DNA of 64,000 nt from an uncultured Bacteroides sp. (GTDB lineage Bacteria > Bacteroidota > Bacteroidia > Bacteroidales > Bacteroidaceae): positions 34,066 through 98,065 of the forward strand of contig CAMQVH010000009.1 of the NCBI GenBank assembly GCA_947038155.1. Reading direction: 5' to 3'. The stretch's first letter is position 1. Every line of letters begins with the position of its first letter. Positions 9,825-19,751 of the stretch are shown here, in pieces. Below the pieces are notes generated by a model. It saw nothing but the letters and a program-made list of their open reading frames with translations, had not been told where the DNA came from and made no database searches. The translations under genes were made by a program, and so were the position numbers.

Positions 9825-9832
9825 CAAAGGTA
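9825..9832 (-). promoter_or_regulatory. Vegetative -7 element upstream of grpE
   Basis: Minus-strand TACCTTTG matches TAnnTTTG; no clear -33 partner. It overlaps the palindrome TGCCA-N7-TGGCA (9810-9826). It may be an alternative promoter to the sigma-54-like element at 9783. Confidence 0.4.
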
Positions 9833-9888
9833 ATACATTTATGCCAGATTGACACATTCCGGATAGCTCATAATTCATTTTAAATGTC

Positions 9889-9896
9889 TACCTTTG
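9889..9896 (+). promoter_or_regulatory. -7 element for the ABC-F gene
   Basis: TACCTTTG, 49 bases before the ATG at 9946; -33 box weak. Confidence 0.5.
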
Positions 9897-9942
9897 CACG
9901 CTCAAATAATAATATAGTAACTGGTAAAATAGTAAATAATAG

Positions 9943-11565
<1,623 letters not shown>

Positions 11566-11612
11566 CGTGTTGTATCAGCCGGATACACTGACTTTTGCAC
11601 CTTCTTACTGTC

Positions 11613-11668
11613 AAGGAAAGGGAAATGCTTGTTAACTGTCGTAACATTGCTTTTCCCTTTCCTTTTCA
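11613..11668 (+). terminator. Long hairpin downstream of the ABC-F gene
   Basis: Thirteen-base arms AAGGAAAGGGAAA (11613-11625) and TTTCCCTTTCCTT (11652-11664) enclose a smaller hairpin TGTTA...TAACA. The rest of the 192-base gap to 11757 holds a second copy of the loop motif ATTGCTTGTTA at about 11668 and no gene that I can see. Confidence 0.65.
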
Positions 11669-11757
11669 TTGCTTGTTAGCTTCCGTAACATCCTATCCTA
11701 CATTCACGGTCGAGTGTGCTTACTGTTTATTGTTTATCATCCCGAAGCTCCCCGTTT

Positions 11758-13950
11758 TTACAACTCAAACTTCCCCTGTTTCGGCAACTGCGGCAATGTC
11801 GAATTAGCCTTGCGCTCTTCCCGCGAATACTCTACTACCATATATTCCGTAACGCCGTCCGAGGTGACCCGTTTATGGAAATTATTCTTTTCGAGCACGG
11901 TGACCAATATCTTTTGTGCCTGTTGGTTGGACTGGGTGCGTCCGTTCACGCTCAGTATTGAAAGGATATAAGAAGCGGGATACCATTGTGCATTTATTTC
12001 TCCTCCTTTAGCCGCACGGAAATAGAAAAACAGATTTTCCTCCACCGGGTCTTTCAGGCGGTAATTCTCGTTACGGTCGTTCAGGAAGGTGATCTGTTCT
12101 TTATCATACCAGTACTGAAATCCTTGTTGATAAAGCGCCAACGCTTGTGAGTATACTCCTTCGTAATTTATAGGGTTACGATAGTCGACTTTCAGGATAG
12201 TGTTGAAGAGAATACGTCTGTTTTCCTTGATATCCTGCAGGCAGTGCGGATTATTGGTGCTGGCTATAAACGAGGCACGACGGACGTAGTTGTATGTCTG
12301 TATGTCGTAAACTTTCCGCTCTGTCACCTCATCTTGTGTGATGAGTCTTTTCAGGTCCTGCATGTGCCAGGTTGAGATGCTGTCAAATTCATCCAAGTCG
12401 ATGATGAGACAGGAAGAAAGCTGTAGCAGATGGTCTGTTTTGTCGGGTTTGATCATGCCGTGGCGGTAATACCCCTTTAGTTCCGGAGGCAGAAGACGCC
12501 GGATAAAGACGCTCTTACCTTTCCCTTGTTCGCCATAAAGTAACATCAACTGATGGTTTTGCGCGTCATCGTTGATGGCGCACGCCACCATGCCTACCAG
12601 CCAGTGACGGAGACTGTCCTCAAAAAAGGACTGGTCTGCTGCTTTGACCGTTTTTGCCAGTTGGGTGATGTAATCGGTTTTCCCGTCCCACGATGGGAGA
12701 GAATAGAAATAGTGGGTGAAAGGGTTGAATGGTTTCGAGTAATCCGAATCGACCAATGCTTTGAGGAAATTTTGCGAACAGCCGACTCTCTTCATTTGCG
12801 CATTGATATAGAATGTGTTGATGTCTTTGGTGCGTAGGGTGATGAAGGCGGAGGGGGCGGGGTCGGCAGTCGACGCCGATCTGGGGCGGAACTCGATTTG
12901 TTCTTTCACTATGTTTCTGCGGAACTCGTAATATTGGTCCAAGAATCTGATGACTTTGAAGATTTTCGGCTCCTTAGAATCCTCTTCTGCCTGATCCGTC
13001 TTCGAGGTGTATTGGTAGGCATTGCGCAGAGGCGCTTCGAAGTCGAAGTCGGGAAGGTTGCCGAAATAGCTGCGTGTCAGGCTGACGGCTTCCGCTTCCA
13101 TGATGTGGCGGCGGTAACACTGGTTGCCGAGGCAGTAGAAGAAGTTGTCGCGGTTGCCGGGTTCGAGGCGTTCTTTCCGTTTGGTGTATTCCACAGCTTT
13201 GCGGAAGTCGAGCTGCACTTGCAGGTCGATCGGGGTCGCGTTCTTTTGTGCGGGGAGGAGAGATGGGAGTGAAAGAGGTTTCTTGCGTTTCTTCTTTTTG
13301 CATTCTTCTTCGGTCGGCAATGTCAGGGTGACCGTGAGCGGTTTCACATTCTCCAGTCGTTCGAGGGAGAGAAAGGCGTCCGGATCGTGCGAGACGAAGA
13401 CTCCGCGGCTCAGGTCGCTTCCGCTTGTATCGACTTTCGTGTTGAGCAGTTTCTGGTACTTGTCGGCTGCCAGGGCGAACATGCGGTGGTGATATCGCTC
13501 TAAGGTGGGAAGATCGATGGTTCCTAGTGCGTTCAGTTCGGTGCGTAGAGCTTCCGGCTCTTCACCGGTGAGGTAGACGAAGATTTTCAGTCCGTGCTCG
13601 CGGGGGCTGATGAAATTTCCCAGCGTGTCGGGGCAGTCGTTCGCCAACCGGCGGTATTCCGGGATCTTTTCTACCTCCATATCATCAAAGTCGAGAGTGA
13701 TGATATCCTGATAAGTTTCGAGGCTGTAAGCGAGTCTTTCATTGCTGTAGGTGGCTGTGATGGTGCGGTAAGGCAGTTGCTTCTTCATCCGGTCTGCTTT
13801 CCCGGTGTCTCCCGACGTTAGTGCTTCCCGGATTCTCCGGACTCTGTCCCGATATATCTCTCCCCGCATATGTTCGAATAATTTAGGGAGGCTGATACTT
13901 CCTGACACCTGCGATAATCCCCTGTATGTGGTTACAGTAATCTTTTCCAT
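11758..13950 (-). CDS. VirE-type primase/helicase-like protein (BT4734-like N-terminus)
   Basis: 730 residues in three parts. Residues about 1-200 resemble the BT4734-like/VirE N-terminal domain, a primase-related fold (TYQDIITLDFDDME, FISPREHGLKIFVYL). A middle helical part has KRKERLEPGNRDNFFYCLGNQCYRRH, the kind of segment found in PriCT-type modules. The C-terminal part is a VirE-like P-loop ATPase with Walker A YGEQGKGKSVFI and Walker B CLIIDLDEFD. Such proteins occur in mobile elements and in recurrent Bacteroidales accessory cassettes. It ends next to the ABC-F gene and is separated from the small genes behind it by a terminator at 14018. A near-consensus -7 (TTCCTTTG, minus, 14000-13993) lies before its start. 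The cellular role is unknown. Confidence 0.82.
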   Translation of the reverse strand: MEKITVTTYRGLSQVSGSISLPKLFEHMRGEIYRDRVRRIREALTSGDTGKADRMKKQLPYRTITATYSNERLAYSLETYQDIITLDFDDMEVEKIPEYRRLANDCPDTLGNFISPREHGLKIFVYLTGEEPEALRTELNALGTIDLPTLERYHHRMFALAADKYQKLLNTKVDTSGSDLSRGVFVSHDPDAFLSLERLENVKPLTVTLTLPTEEECKKKKRKKPLSLPSLLPAQKNATPIDLQVQLDFRKAVEYTKRKERLEPGNRDNFFYCLGNQCYRRHIMEAEAVSLTRSYFGNLPDFDFEAPLRNAYQYTSKTDQAEEDSKEPKIFKVIRFLDQYYEFRRNIVKEQIEFRPRSASTADPAPSAFITLRTKDINTFYINAQMKRVGCSQNFLKALVDSDYSKPFNPFTHYFYSLPSWDGKTDYITQLAKTVKAADQSFFEDSLRHWLVGMVACAINDDAQNHQLMLLYGEQGKGKSVFIRRLLPPELKGYYRHGMIKPDKTDHLLQLSSCLIIDLDEFDSISTWHMQDLKRLITQDEVTERKVYDIQTYNYVRRASFIASTNNPHCLQDIKENRRILFNTILKVDYRNPINYEGVYSQALALYQQGFQYWYDKEQITFLNDRNENYRLKDPVEENLFFYFRAAKGGEINAQWYPASYILSILSVNGRTQSNQQAQKILVTVLEKNNFHKRVTSDGVTEYMVVEYSREERKANSTLPQLPKQGKFEL

Positions 13951-14017
13951 TTTTCTTGATGATTTTTAATTGTTTTCGTTATTAATGTTTTGCAAAGGAA
14001 TAGCTTTTGGTTGTAAT

Positions 14018-14054
14018 AAAAAAACTGCTTTTAGGAGCCTAAAAACAGTTTTTT
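14018..14054. terminator. Terminator between the small frameshifted gene and the VirE-type gene
   Basis: Nearly perfect hairpin with arms around AAAAAACTG-C-TTTTAGG and CCTAAAAA-CAGTTTTTT, with T-runs in both directions. Confidence 0.75.
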
Positions 14055-14072
14055 AACGTAATCTGCAAAATG

Positions 14073-14434
14073 TTAATCGTCGGACAGGAGCCTTTTCATC
14101 TTTTGTATCTCATAATCAATTTCTTCTATGCTTAAAGATTCATTAGACTGATCGTTCTTCCGGAAGTTTACTGTCAGAAACAGCAACTGCGCGAAGAATT
14201 TAGGCCCTTTAATGTTAAAAGGAGAGGAAGGGTCGTAGCAGAGATGAACGATGGGGGCAAGAAACTTCTTTCTGTCAGATGGATTTACCTCTATCCTGTT
14301 GATGTACATGCTGTTGATATTGTCCAGCAGTTGAGTGATAAACGGGGAGATGGCGGGGAATTCTCCCTTTTCGAGCGTTATAGCCTGCTTGTTCTGGTAG
14401 ACAAAGCCTTCGGAGAAAATGTCTTTTTACTCAT
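14073..14434 (-). pseudogene. Small hypothetical gene, frameshifted after the fourth codon
   Basis: The frame starting at ATG 14434 reads MSKKTFSPK and soon stops. One frame over, an open frame runs from the A5 tract (14424-14428) to 14073 and continues as KDIFSEGFVYQNKQAITLEK..., with no ATG until 14309. One extra A in the tract would give one continuous 120-codon gene starting MSKKDIFSEGF. The second frame has the look of real protein (NINSMYINRIEVNPSDRKKF, IDYEIQKMKRLLSDD). I do not recognise the family. It lies inside the primase/DUF4248 cassette with its own -7 element at 14486 and terminators on both sides. It may be inactive, expressed from an internal start as a 78-residue protein (14073-14309), or a sequencing error. 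Confidence 0.6.
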
Positions 14435-14485
14435 GATTTTAATAATTAGAGTTGTTGTTAAAAAGTGTTATGTTTAAAAATGCCG

Positions 14486-14493
14486 CAAAGGTA
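14486..14493 (-). promoter_or_regulatory. -7 element for the frameshifted small gene
   Basis: Minus-strand TACCTTTG, 52 bases before the ATG at 14434; no clear -33. Confidence 0.5.
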
Positions 14494-14558
14494 CAACTTA
14501 TTTTTTGTGTCTGTTTAATCTCTGTATTCTATTCTTTATATACAATATATTTAATATG

Positions 14559-14612
14559 AAAAAAGCGTGTAACCGAGGGGAAGGACCTTACCCTCGGTTA
14601 CACGCTTTTTTT
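14559..14612. terminator. Strong bidirectional terminator after the DUF4248 gene
   Basis: About 20-base arms (AGCGTGTAACCGAGGG / CCCTCGGTTACACGCT) with an 11-base loop and A/T tracts on both flanks. It ends the minus-strand DUF4248 transcript. Confidence 0.88.
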
Positions 14613-14688
14613 AGTATTAAATAGAATGTTCTAACGCGCCTGCGTGTATATAATAATGTAGAAATCTCCGAAAGTGAAGCTTCAGTGC

Positions 14689-14922
14689 TTATGGGGCCTC
14701 CAGATACCTCACTATAATAGCCACTTGTCTTTTGCTGTATGCCTGTTCGTTCTTCCCTTCCGTGCCTGCATACAGTTCGCGGTAGAGGTCGGGGTTCCGG
14801 TGAATCCATTTTCGCATCTTTCTCAATGCGGCTTCGGGGTCTAAGTGGGGTGCGTACAGTTGTGCCAGTTCTGTCTTCAGGTATACCCGGATTTGAAATT
14901 CTTCTTGTGCAGTTTCCATCAT
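14689..14922 (-). CDS. DUF4248 family small protein
   Basis: 77 residues. The pattern QIRVYLKTELAQLYAPHLDPEAALRKMRKWIHRNPDLYREL looks like the DUF4248 family, small Bacteroidetes proteins found beside VirE-type proteins, HU-like proteins and amidases; the segment may form a helix-turn-helix-like fold. No signal peptide or membrane segment. It is divergent from the HU-like gene across a 343-base gap, so it may act on that region, but that is inference. ATG at 14922 is chosen over the next codon, also ATG. Confidence 0.75.
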   Translation of the reverse strand: MMETAQEEFQIRVYLKTELAQLYAPHLDPEAALRKMRKWIHRNPDLYRELYAGTEGKNEQAYSKRQVAIIVRYLEAP

Positions 14923-15111
14923 TGGTATTCTTTATATCGGCTATCCGCCTGATTGATTATACGGTAAAGATATGTATTTATTCTGACAAATCAAAGCCGT
15001 TTGGCAGAATAATGTTCCTTTGATGGAAAGATAATGATACGGGTATGGATAAGTAGGTAACAGTAGCATTCATTTCGTCAAACTACGTCTCGGTACTTAC
15101 TTGTAGAGACC

Positions 15112-15131
15112 GGTATGTACATATACGTACC
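15112..15131. promoter_or_regulatory. Candidate operator, near-palindrome
   Basis: A 20-base imperfect palindrome GGTAtGTAcATaTACgTACC ends 20 bases upstream of the -7 element at 15152, so it would touch or flank the -33 region, a place where an activator or repressor would act. Confidence 0.4.
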
Positions 15132-15151
15132 CTCGTGGATAGCCTGTTCAC

Positions 15152-15159
15152 TACCTTTG
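15152..15159 (+). promoter_or_regulatory. -7 element for the HU-like/amidase/smalltalk unit
   Basis: TACCTTTG; no good -33 box, which would fit a need for an activator at the adjacent palindrome. Confidence 0.5.
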
Positions 15160-15265
15160 TCGTGTTCCTGAGAGGAGAAGCCGGAAGACGTCACCGCAAC
15201 CTTCATCCGGGGAACGAAGAGAAAATAACAAGAAATTCATTCATTAAAAAGAGAAGAAGAAAACA

Positions 15266-15784
15266 ATGTCTGTAACATTTAAAAAGATTTTACGAAAGTC
15301 TCCATTTGACAAAGAGGGTACAGGCAAGTATTATCCGCAGCTGATCACCTGGGGAAAACCTGCCACACTGAATACCATTGCCAAGCAGATGAAGGAGAAG
15401 AGTTCGCTCACCCTGGGCGACATCAAGAGTGTACTGACCAACTTCGTGGAAGTGACACGTAGCGAGTTGTACAACGGCCATGCCGTGAATATTGAGAATT
15501 TCGGGGTATTCAGCCTGTCTGCCACCACGGTGGGTACTGATACGAAGAAGGCTTGTCTGCCGGAGAATATCCGCTGGGTTCGCATCAATTTCCGTGCATC
15601 CGCCAGTGTACGTCCCAATCTTGCCGCCACCCGTGCGGAAGACCGTCTGGATTTTGTAGACTTGGAACAGCAACTGAAGGCGCTGAACGGTGGTGAAGGC
15701 GGTTCCGGCGACGGTGGCGAAGTTCCTGATCCAAATCCGAACCCGGACGATGGTGACGAAGAAGCTCCGGACCCAACGGTGTAA
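15266..15784 (+). CDS. HU-like DNA-binding protein with acidic proline-rich tail
   Basis: 172 residues. The first ~125 match the Bacteroidetes HU-related group (TIGR01201-like): QLITWGKPATLNTIAKQMKEKSSLTLGDIKSVLTNFVEVTRSELYNGHAVNIENFGVFSLS, with helices followed by a DNA-contacting beta arm. The last ~30 residues are low-complexity, glycine-, proline- and aspartate-rich (PNPNPDDGDEEAPD), unlike housekeeping HU. It should bend or coat DNA. First gene of a plus-strand unit with the amidase and smalltalk genes; the amidase start at 15849 is 64 bases after its stop. Confidence 0.88.
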   Translation: MSVTFKKILRKSPFDKEGTGKYYPQLITWGKPATLNTIAKQMKEKSSLTLGDIKSVLTNFVEVTRSELYNGHAVNIENFGVFSLSATTVGTDTKKACLPENIRWVRINFRASASVRPNLAATRAEDRLDFVDLEQQLKALNGGEGGSGDGGEVPDPNPNPDDGDEEAPDPTV

Positions 15785-15848
15785 GAAGTGGAGAGTTGAG
15801 AGTTGGTAATCAATGTACGAGGGTTTGATAGTTAGAATTAATGACTTT

Positions 15849-16298
15849 ATGAGGAAGATTCATTTAATCGTGATTCATTGTTCCGCTACGCGGGCAGACA
15901 AGGAGTTGACGGCTTTTGATCTGGATACGATGCATCGCCGGCGAGGTTTCAACGGGACAGGTTATCATTATTATATCCGCAAGGATGGAACAACGCATCT
16001 TACCCGTCCGGTGGAACGGATCGGGGCACATGCGAAAGGTTTTAATGCGGAGAGTATCGGAATTTGCTACGAAGGCGGTCTGGACTGCCGGGGACGCCCG
16101 GCGGACACACGGACACCGGAACAGCGGGCAGCGCTCCGGCTGCTGGTGCATCAGTTGCAAGAGAGACTTCCCGGTTGCCGGGTGTGCGGTCATCGCGACT
16201 TGTCGCCGGATCGCAATGGGAACGGTGAGATTGAGCCGGAGGAGTGGATCAAGGCGTGCCCGTGTTTTGAGGTAAAGGAGGAAAGTTTTCAGGAGTAA
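15849..16298 (+). CDS. N-acetylmuramoyl-L-alanine amidase (Amidase_2 / T7-lysozyme type)
   Basis: An in-frame ATG at 15813 is possible, but the start at 15849 (MRKIHLIVIHCSATRAD) gives the compact 149-residue form. Zinc ligands of the T7-lysozyme fold can be placed: His in VIHCSAT, His in CGHRDLSPD and Cys in KACPCF; GYHYYIRKDG, GAHAKGFNAESIGICYEGG complete the family pattern. It cuts the amide bond between MurNAc and the stem peptide. There is no signal peptide, as in phage endolysins, so it would need lysis or a membrane pore to reach the wall. The next gene codes for a small membrane peptide. Confidence 0.92.
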   Translation: MRKIHLIVIHCSATRADKELTAFDLDTMHRRRGFNGTGYHYYIRKDGTTHLTRPVERIGAHAKGFNAESIGICYEGGLDCRGRPADTRTPEQRAALRLLVHQLQERLPGCRVCGHRDLSPDRNGNGEIEPEEWIKACPCFEVKEESFQE

Positions 16299-16348
16299 TC
16301 AATCATGTAAAGATGATTCACTTAGTAATCAACCATTTTATGTGTCGG

Positions 16349-16357
16349 AAAGGAGGT
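16349..16357 (+). promoter_or_regulatory. Strong Shine-Dalgarno sequence before smalltalk
   Basis: AAAGGAGGT ends ten bases before the ATG at 16368. Full anti-SD complementarity is rare in this window, where most genes have AT-rich leaders. Confidence 0.6.
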
Positions 16358-16367
16358 GTGTAAAGTT

Positions 16368-16469
16368 ATGGCAGTCAAGAGATCCCTTTGGGATACCATT
16401 TTGAAAGTAGTCATCGCAGTGGCTTCGGCAGTGCTGGGAGCGTTGGGCGGTAATGCGATGAATCTGTAA
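16368..16469 (+). CDS. Smalltalk protein, 33-residue membrane peptide
   Basis: A short open frame with basic N-terminus (MAVKRSLWDTILK) and one hydrophobic alanine/valine/glycine-rich segment (VVIAVASAVLGALGG), ending NAMNL. This matches what is annotated in Bacteroidetes as 'smalltalk protein', found directly after the cassette amidase. It should insert in the inner membrane; the function is unknown to me. Size, charge pattern and position after an endolysin-like amidase resemble a small holin or type I toxin peptide, but that is inference. It has a strong ribosome binding site. Confidence 0.8.
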   Translation: MAVKRSLWDTILKVVIAVASAVLGALGGNAMNL

Positions 16470-16478
16470 GTTCCTTTA

Positions 16479-16561
16479 AGCGCAGACCGGCGCAGATTTT
16501 CTTAATCATTTATTTTATAGATAATAACTGGTGAAGTCTGTGTGCGCTCTGCGCTTTTTTT
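16479..16561 (+). terminator. Long-stem terminator after smalltalk
   Basis: AAGCGCAGA (16479-16487) pairs with TCTGCGCTT (16548-16556), followed by a T-run. It separates the cassette from the RHS genes. Confidence 0.6.
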
Positions 16562-16583
16562 ATTAATCAAAACATATAAGACA

Positions 16584-19500
16584 ATGAAACGAAATACAAT
16601 AATACATTTATATACAGCATTGATGTGTGTGCTGCTTACAGGCACTCCGGTATACGCTACTGATGATATACCGCCATTTATACCTGCTTCCACACATGAT
16701 CCGTCCGTACGATCCCCGCAGGTAGCAGCTTTTATCAGGCACGATAATCTGCCGGTAAATCTGAATACAGGAGCTTTAAACTTGGAAATCCCATTGGTAG
16801 ACTGGAAAGATAAGGATTTTGACTGTCCGATTTCTCTTTCATATAATTCTTCCGGCTTTCGTCCCAGGGAACAGGACAACTATGTGGGCAGAAACTGGAT
16901 GTTGAATGTAGGAGGCATCATCTATCGGCAAGTGAACGGTGTACCCGATGATATCGACGGGAGCTTAATTCCCATATCGGGTGACGCGGGACCAGCGAAT
17001 TACAAATATGCCAATGGCTTCCTCAATATGCTGAACAAGCATCAGTTCAACCGCGATGAAATGTTGCAGAACTATCGTACAAATCCTTATAAATATGCGG
17101 CGTATAAGAATGACGAAGCCTGCCTGCCGTTTATTCCCGGAACGAAGGATGTTGAAGCGTCAGCAGATATCTTTTACTTTTCGTTTGGTAAGCATTCAGG
17201 CAAATTTATGATCAATTTTGACGGTAGCGTCAGCGTATCAGGCAACAACGGTGGAAAATATAAGGTTGATTTGAGTGACATGGCAATTTTTAATTCTACT
17301 GCACCCCGGGAAACCCGCATACGAATCATGACTGATGATGGGTATGTGTATACTTTCGGAGGAGGAGGCTATTCTTCGTTAGAATATAATGCGCTTGCCT
17401 GGAAAGATTTTTTCTACAATGGAGATACGGGCAAAGCAACCGAACGGAATGAAATCACTGCTTACTGTCTGACGGAAATACAAGCACCTAATGGGCGAAG
17501 ACTGACCATTAAGTATAAAGATGAGATAGACGAAAGATATCACAAGAATTCGAAGGAACTGAATACTATAAAGAATGATAATCCGGCTTCTGTGGTAAAG
17601 AAGGCTGCTTTGCAATATTCGCTTTCAGGTATGTCAAAATATCAAGCCTACCGAGTTGCTCCATCGCATATGTTTGATGAAAACCCGGCATTACTCCCGG
17701 AGGTTTCCGCAAGCTATGCACTTACCAAAATCGCATTGATAGACTACATATCAACAGATAATTGCAGGATTACCTTCACTTATTCTGCTCGTGAAAAATT
17801 AGTCGATTTTGCAGGCAATGTAGTGGATAAGGAGAGCTTTTCGCATATTTGCGGAGCCAAACTGGATGAAGTGACATTGACATGCCGTTCATATACTGAG
17901 ACAGCACAGCTCACCTATTCTTATATGTGCGGTAACCGGATGTTTCTGGATACTGTGAAAAATAGAGAAGGAAAATATTCCTTTCAATATAAGCTGGACA
18001 ATGGCATCACTCCACCTACTCCGCTGACTTACAACATTGATCACTGGGGATTTTGGCGGGGAACACGAAGTAATTCGGGAATTATTCCCAAAATGAAGCC
18101 GGGTACATCTTACGATCAAGACTATAGCATTACCAGCAACGACCGGGATGCCACAGGAGAATATTATGACTATACTCTGCTCCGGGAAATGACATATCCC
18201 ACCGGCGGATGTACTCGTTTTGAATATGAGCCGCACCGATATTCCAGCATTCCTGAACGTATATTTACTACTGACTACTATGTAGGCCGGGGATATCCGG
18301 CGGGAGTACAAGACGCTTTGGCAGGCGGGGCTCGGGTGAAGTCTGTTATTCACTACGAACAAGGCAAGGCAGTAAAAAAGACAATCTATACTTACGGTTA
18401 CACTACGCTGATGGGCGAACTAATGTATATGCCTTATTATAGATATCTCGCTCATTTTATCTCTAACGGGGAGAATATCGTTGACTACATTAGCTTCGAC
18501 AGTGAGGGTATTACTGATATTCCTTATCCTTCGGTACATATACGCTATCCGGAGGTGACGGAACATTATGTAAGTCCTACTGCAAACGATTTGTCTGGGA
18601 AGCACCCATATAAGACGACGGAATTCGTACATGGATTGTCGAATAAGAACAACTTCCGGAATGACTTCTCATACGCTACGGCTCCTTCTTTCCCGTTTCT
18701 CAACCCGGATAAATATTTTAAATATGCAGACATACAACGGTACAATCGCAACTTATTGGCACATCCTACCATTGATGTCTCTTTGAAATATGGTAAAATA
18801 CAGAAAGAAAGTTTCTATGATGAAGAAAAAAGACCGGTACAACGAACGGATTACGAATACGACTATTTGAATGAAGATAAATGCGCGCTCCGGATATATT
18901 CGCCGGCATCTCATTTCGGATTGCGTACAGGATTGTACAGTCACATCATCAATGAGCCTTTCTATGAGTATCTGCCAGTGAAAAAGACAACTTCCCGCTA
19001 TACTCCGGGTAACGACAGGGCAATGAGGAAAATTTCGGAATGGTTTGAATATGATGGGGATGGGTACTTGTCCCGACATTCTACAATCGAAAGTAACGGA
19101 GATTCACTAGTGGATAGTTATACTCGCATTTGCGAGCAGTCCGGTTCGCGTATGCAGGTGCTTCCTGCAAAGTATTCTCTCAGTATTGTCGGTTCGGACA
19201 AGAATTTGCTGATAAAACAGGATACAGTGAGTTACACCGCTTGTCAGTCTCCCATTATTTCAGGACGGTGGTACCTGCCGGGTACTGTCACTTCACGTGA
19301 CGGAGGCGGTCGGGTGCAGAGCACCAAAGAAATTCTCATACGCGACGACTACGGCAATCCGATAGAGATAGTGACGAATCATTCGGAACATGTCATTTAT
19401 CTGTGGGGATATTACGGACAGCGTCTGGTGGCACAGATCAAGGGTGCTACTTATATAGAAGTGGAGAATGCACTGGGCACGTCTCCCATAAGTTTGTCTC

Positions 19501-19736
19501 AGCTATTTTCTCCCGTTTCAACTATTGCAGGTTTGCAGGCACGGCTTCCCGGAGCGCAAGTGTATACCTATACTTATCATCCTTATGCAGGAGTGGATAG
19601 CGAAACAGCTCCCAATGGACAAACGATCCGTTACGATTACGACGCGAAAGGACGACTGGTGAAATCTTACCGGACCGGAGAAAACGGGAAGCAGGAGATT
19701 CTCCAATTAAACAATTATCATATTATAAATGAATAA
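16584..19736 (+). CDS. Secreted RHS/YD-repeat-related protein, upstream partner
   Basis: The start at 16584 begins a clear signal peptide (MKRNTIIHLYTALMCVLLTGTPVYA); an earlier ATG at 16542 lies in the terminator. The 1050-residue protein opens with a SpvB/TcB-like beta-rich region (LNTGALNLEIPLVDWKDKDFDCPISLSYNSSG) and ends with one or two YD-type repeats (NGQTIRYDYDAKGRLVKSYR). It has no RHS core box or C-terminal toxin region. The next gene, 15 bases on, codes for a second RHS protein with its own signal, so the two look like the split B and C parts of a cocoon-like particle. I do not know the export route; no T6SS genes are near. Confidence 0.8.
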   Translation: MKRNTIIHLYTALMCVLLTGTPVYATDDIPPFIPASTHDPSVRSPQVAAFIRHDNLPVNLNTGALNLEIPLVDWKDKDFDCPISLSYNSSGFRPREQDNYVGRNWMLNVGGIIYRQVNGVPDDIDGSLIPISGDAGPANYKYANGFLNMLNKHQFNRDEMLQNYRTNPYKYAAYKNDEACLPFIPGTKDVEASADIFYFSFGKHSGKFMINFDGSVSVSGNNGGKYKVDLSDMAIFNSTAPRETRIRIMTDDGYVYTFGGGGYSSLEYNALAWKDFFYNGDTGKATERNEITAYCLTEIQAPNGRRLTIKYKDEIDERYHKNSKELNTIKNDNPASVVKKAALQYSLSGMSKYQAYRVAPSHMFDENPALLPEVSASYALTKIALIDYISTDNCRITFTYSAREKLVDFAGNVVDKESFSHICGAKLDEVTLTCRSYTETAQLTYSYMCGNRMFLDTVKNREGKYSFQYKLDNGITPPTPLTYNIDHWGFWRGTRSNSGIIPKMKPGTSYDQDYSITSNDRDATGEYYDYTLLREMTYPTGGCTRFEYEPHRYSSIPERIFTTDYYVGRGYPAGVQDALAGGARVKSVIHYEQGKAVKKTIYTYGYTTLMGELMYMPYYRYLAHFISNGENIVDYISFDSEGITDIPYPSVHIRYPEVTEHYVSPTANDLSGKHPYKTTEFVHGLSNKNNFRNDFSYATAPSFPFLNPDKYFKYADIQRYNRNLLAHPTIDVSLKYGKIQKESFYDEEKRPVQRTDYEYDYLNEDKCALRIYSPASHFGLRTGLYSHIINEPFYEYLPVKKTTSRYTPGNDRAMRKISEWFEYDGDGYLSRHSTIESNGDSLVDSYTRICEQSGSRMQVLPAKYSLSIVGSDKNLLIKQDTVSYTACQSPIISGRWYLPGTVTSRDGGGRVQSTKEILIRDDYGNPIEIVTNHSEHVIYLWGYYGQRLVAQIKGATYIEVENALGTSPISLSQLFSPVSTIAGLQARLPGAQVYTYTYHPYAGVDSETAPNGQTIRYDYDAKGRLVKSYRTGENGKQEILQLNNYHIINE

Positions 19737-19751
19737 ACATCTATCGGAAAT

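Larger units (their letters stand above)
14923..15265. other. Divergent intergenic region of the cassette
   Basis: 343 bases between the DUF4248 gene (minus) and the HU-like gene (plus). Apart from the palindrome at 15112 and the -7 element at 15152 it holds no gene that I can see. The HU-like transcript would have a leader of about 100 bases rich in purines. Confidence 0.6.

Noticed and set aside
11758..16469. Intact prophage or integrative element
   Set aside because: No integrase, capsid, portal, terminase or attachment repeats were found around the cassette.
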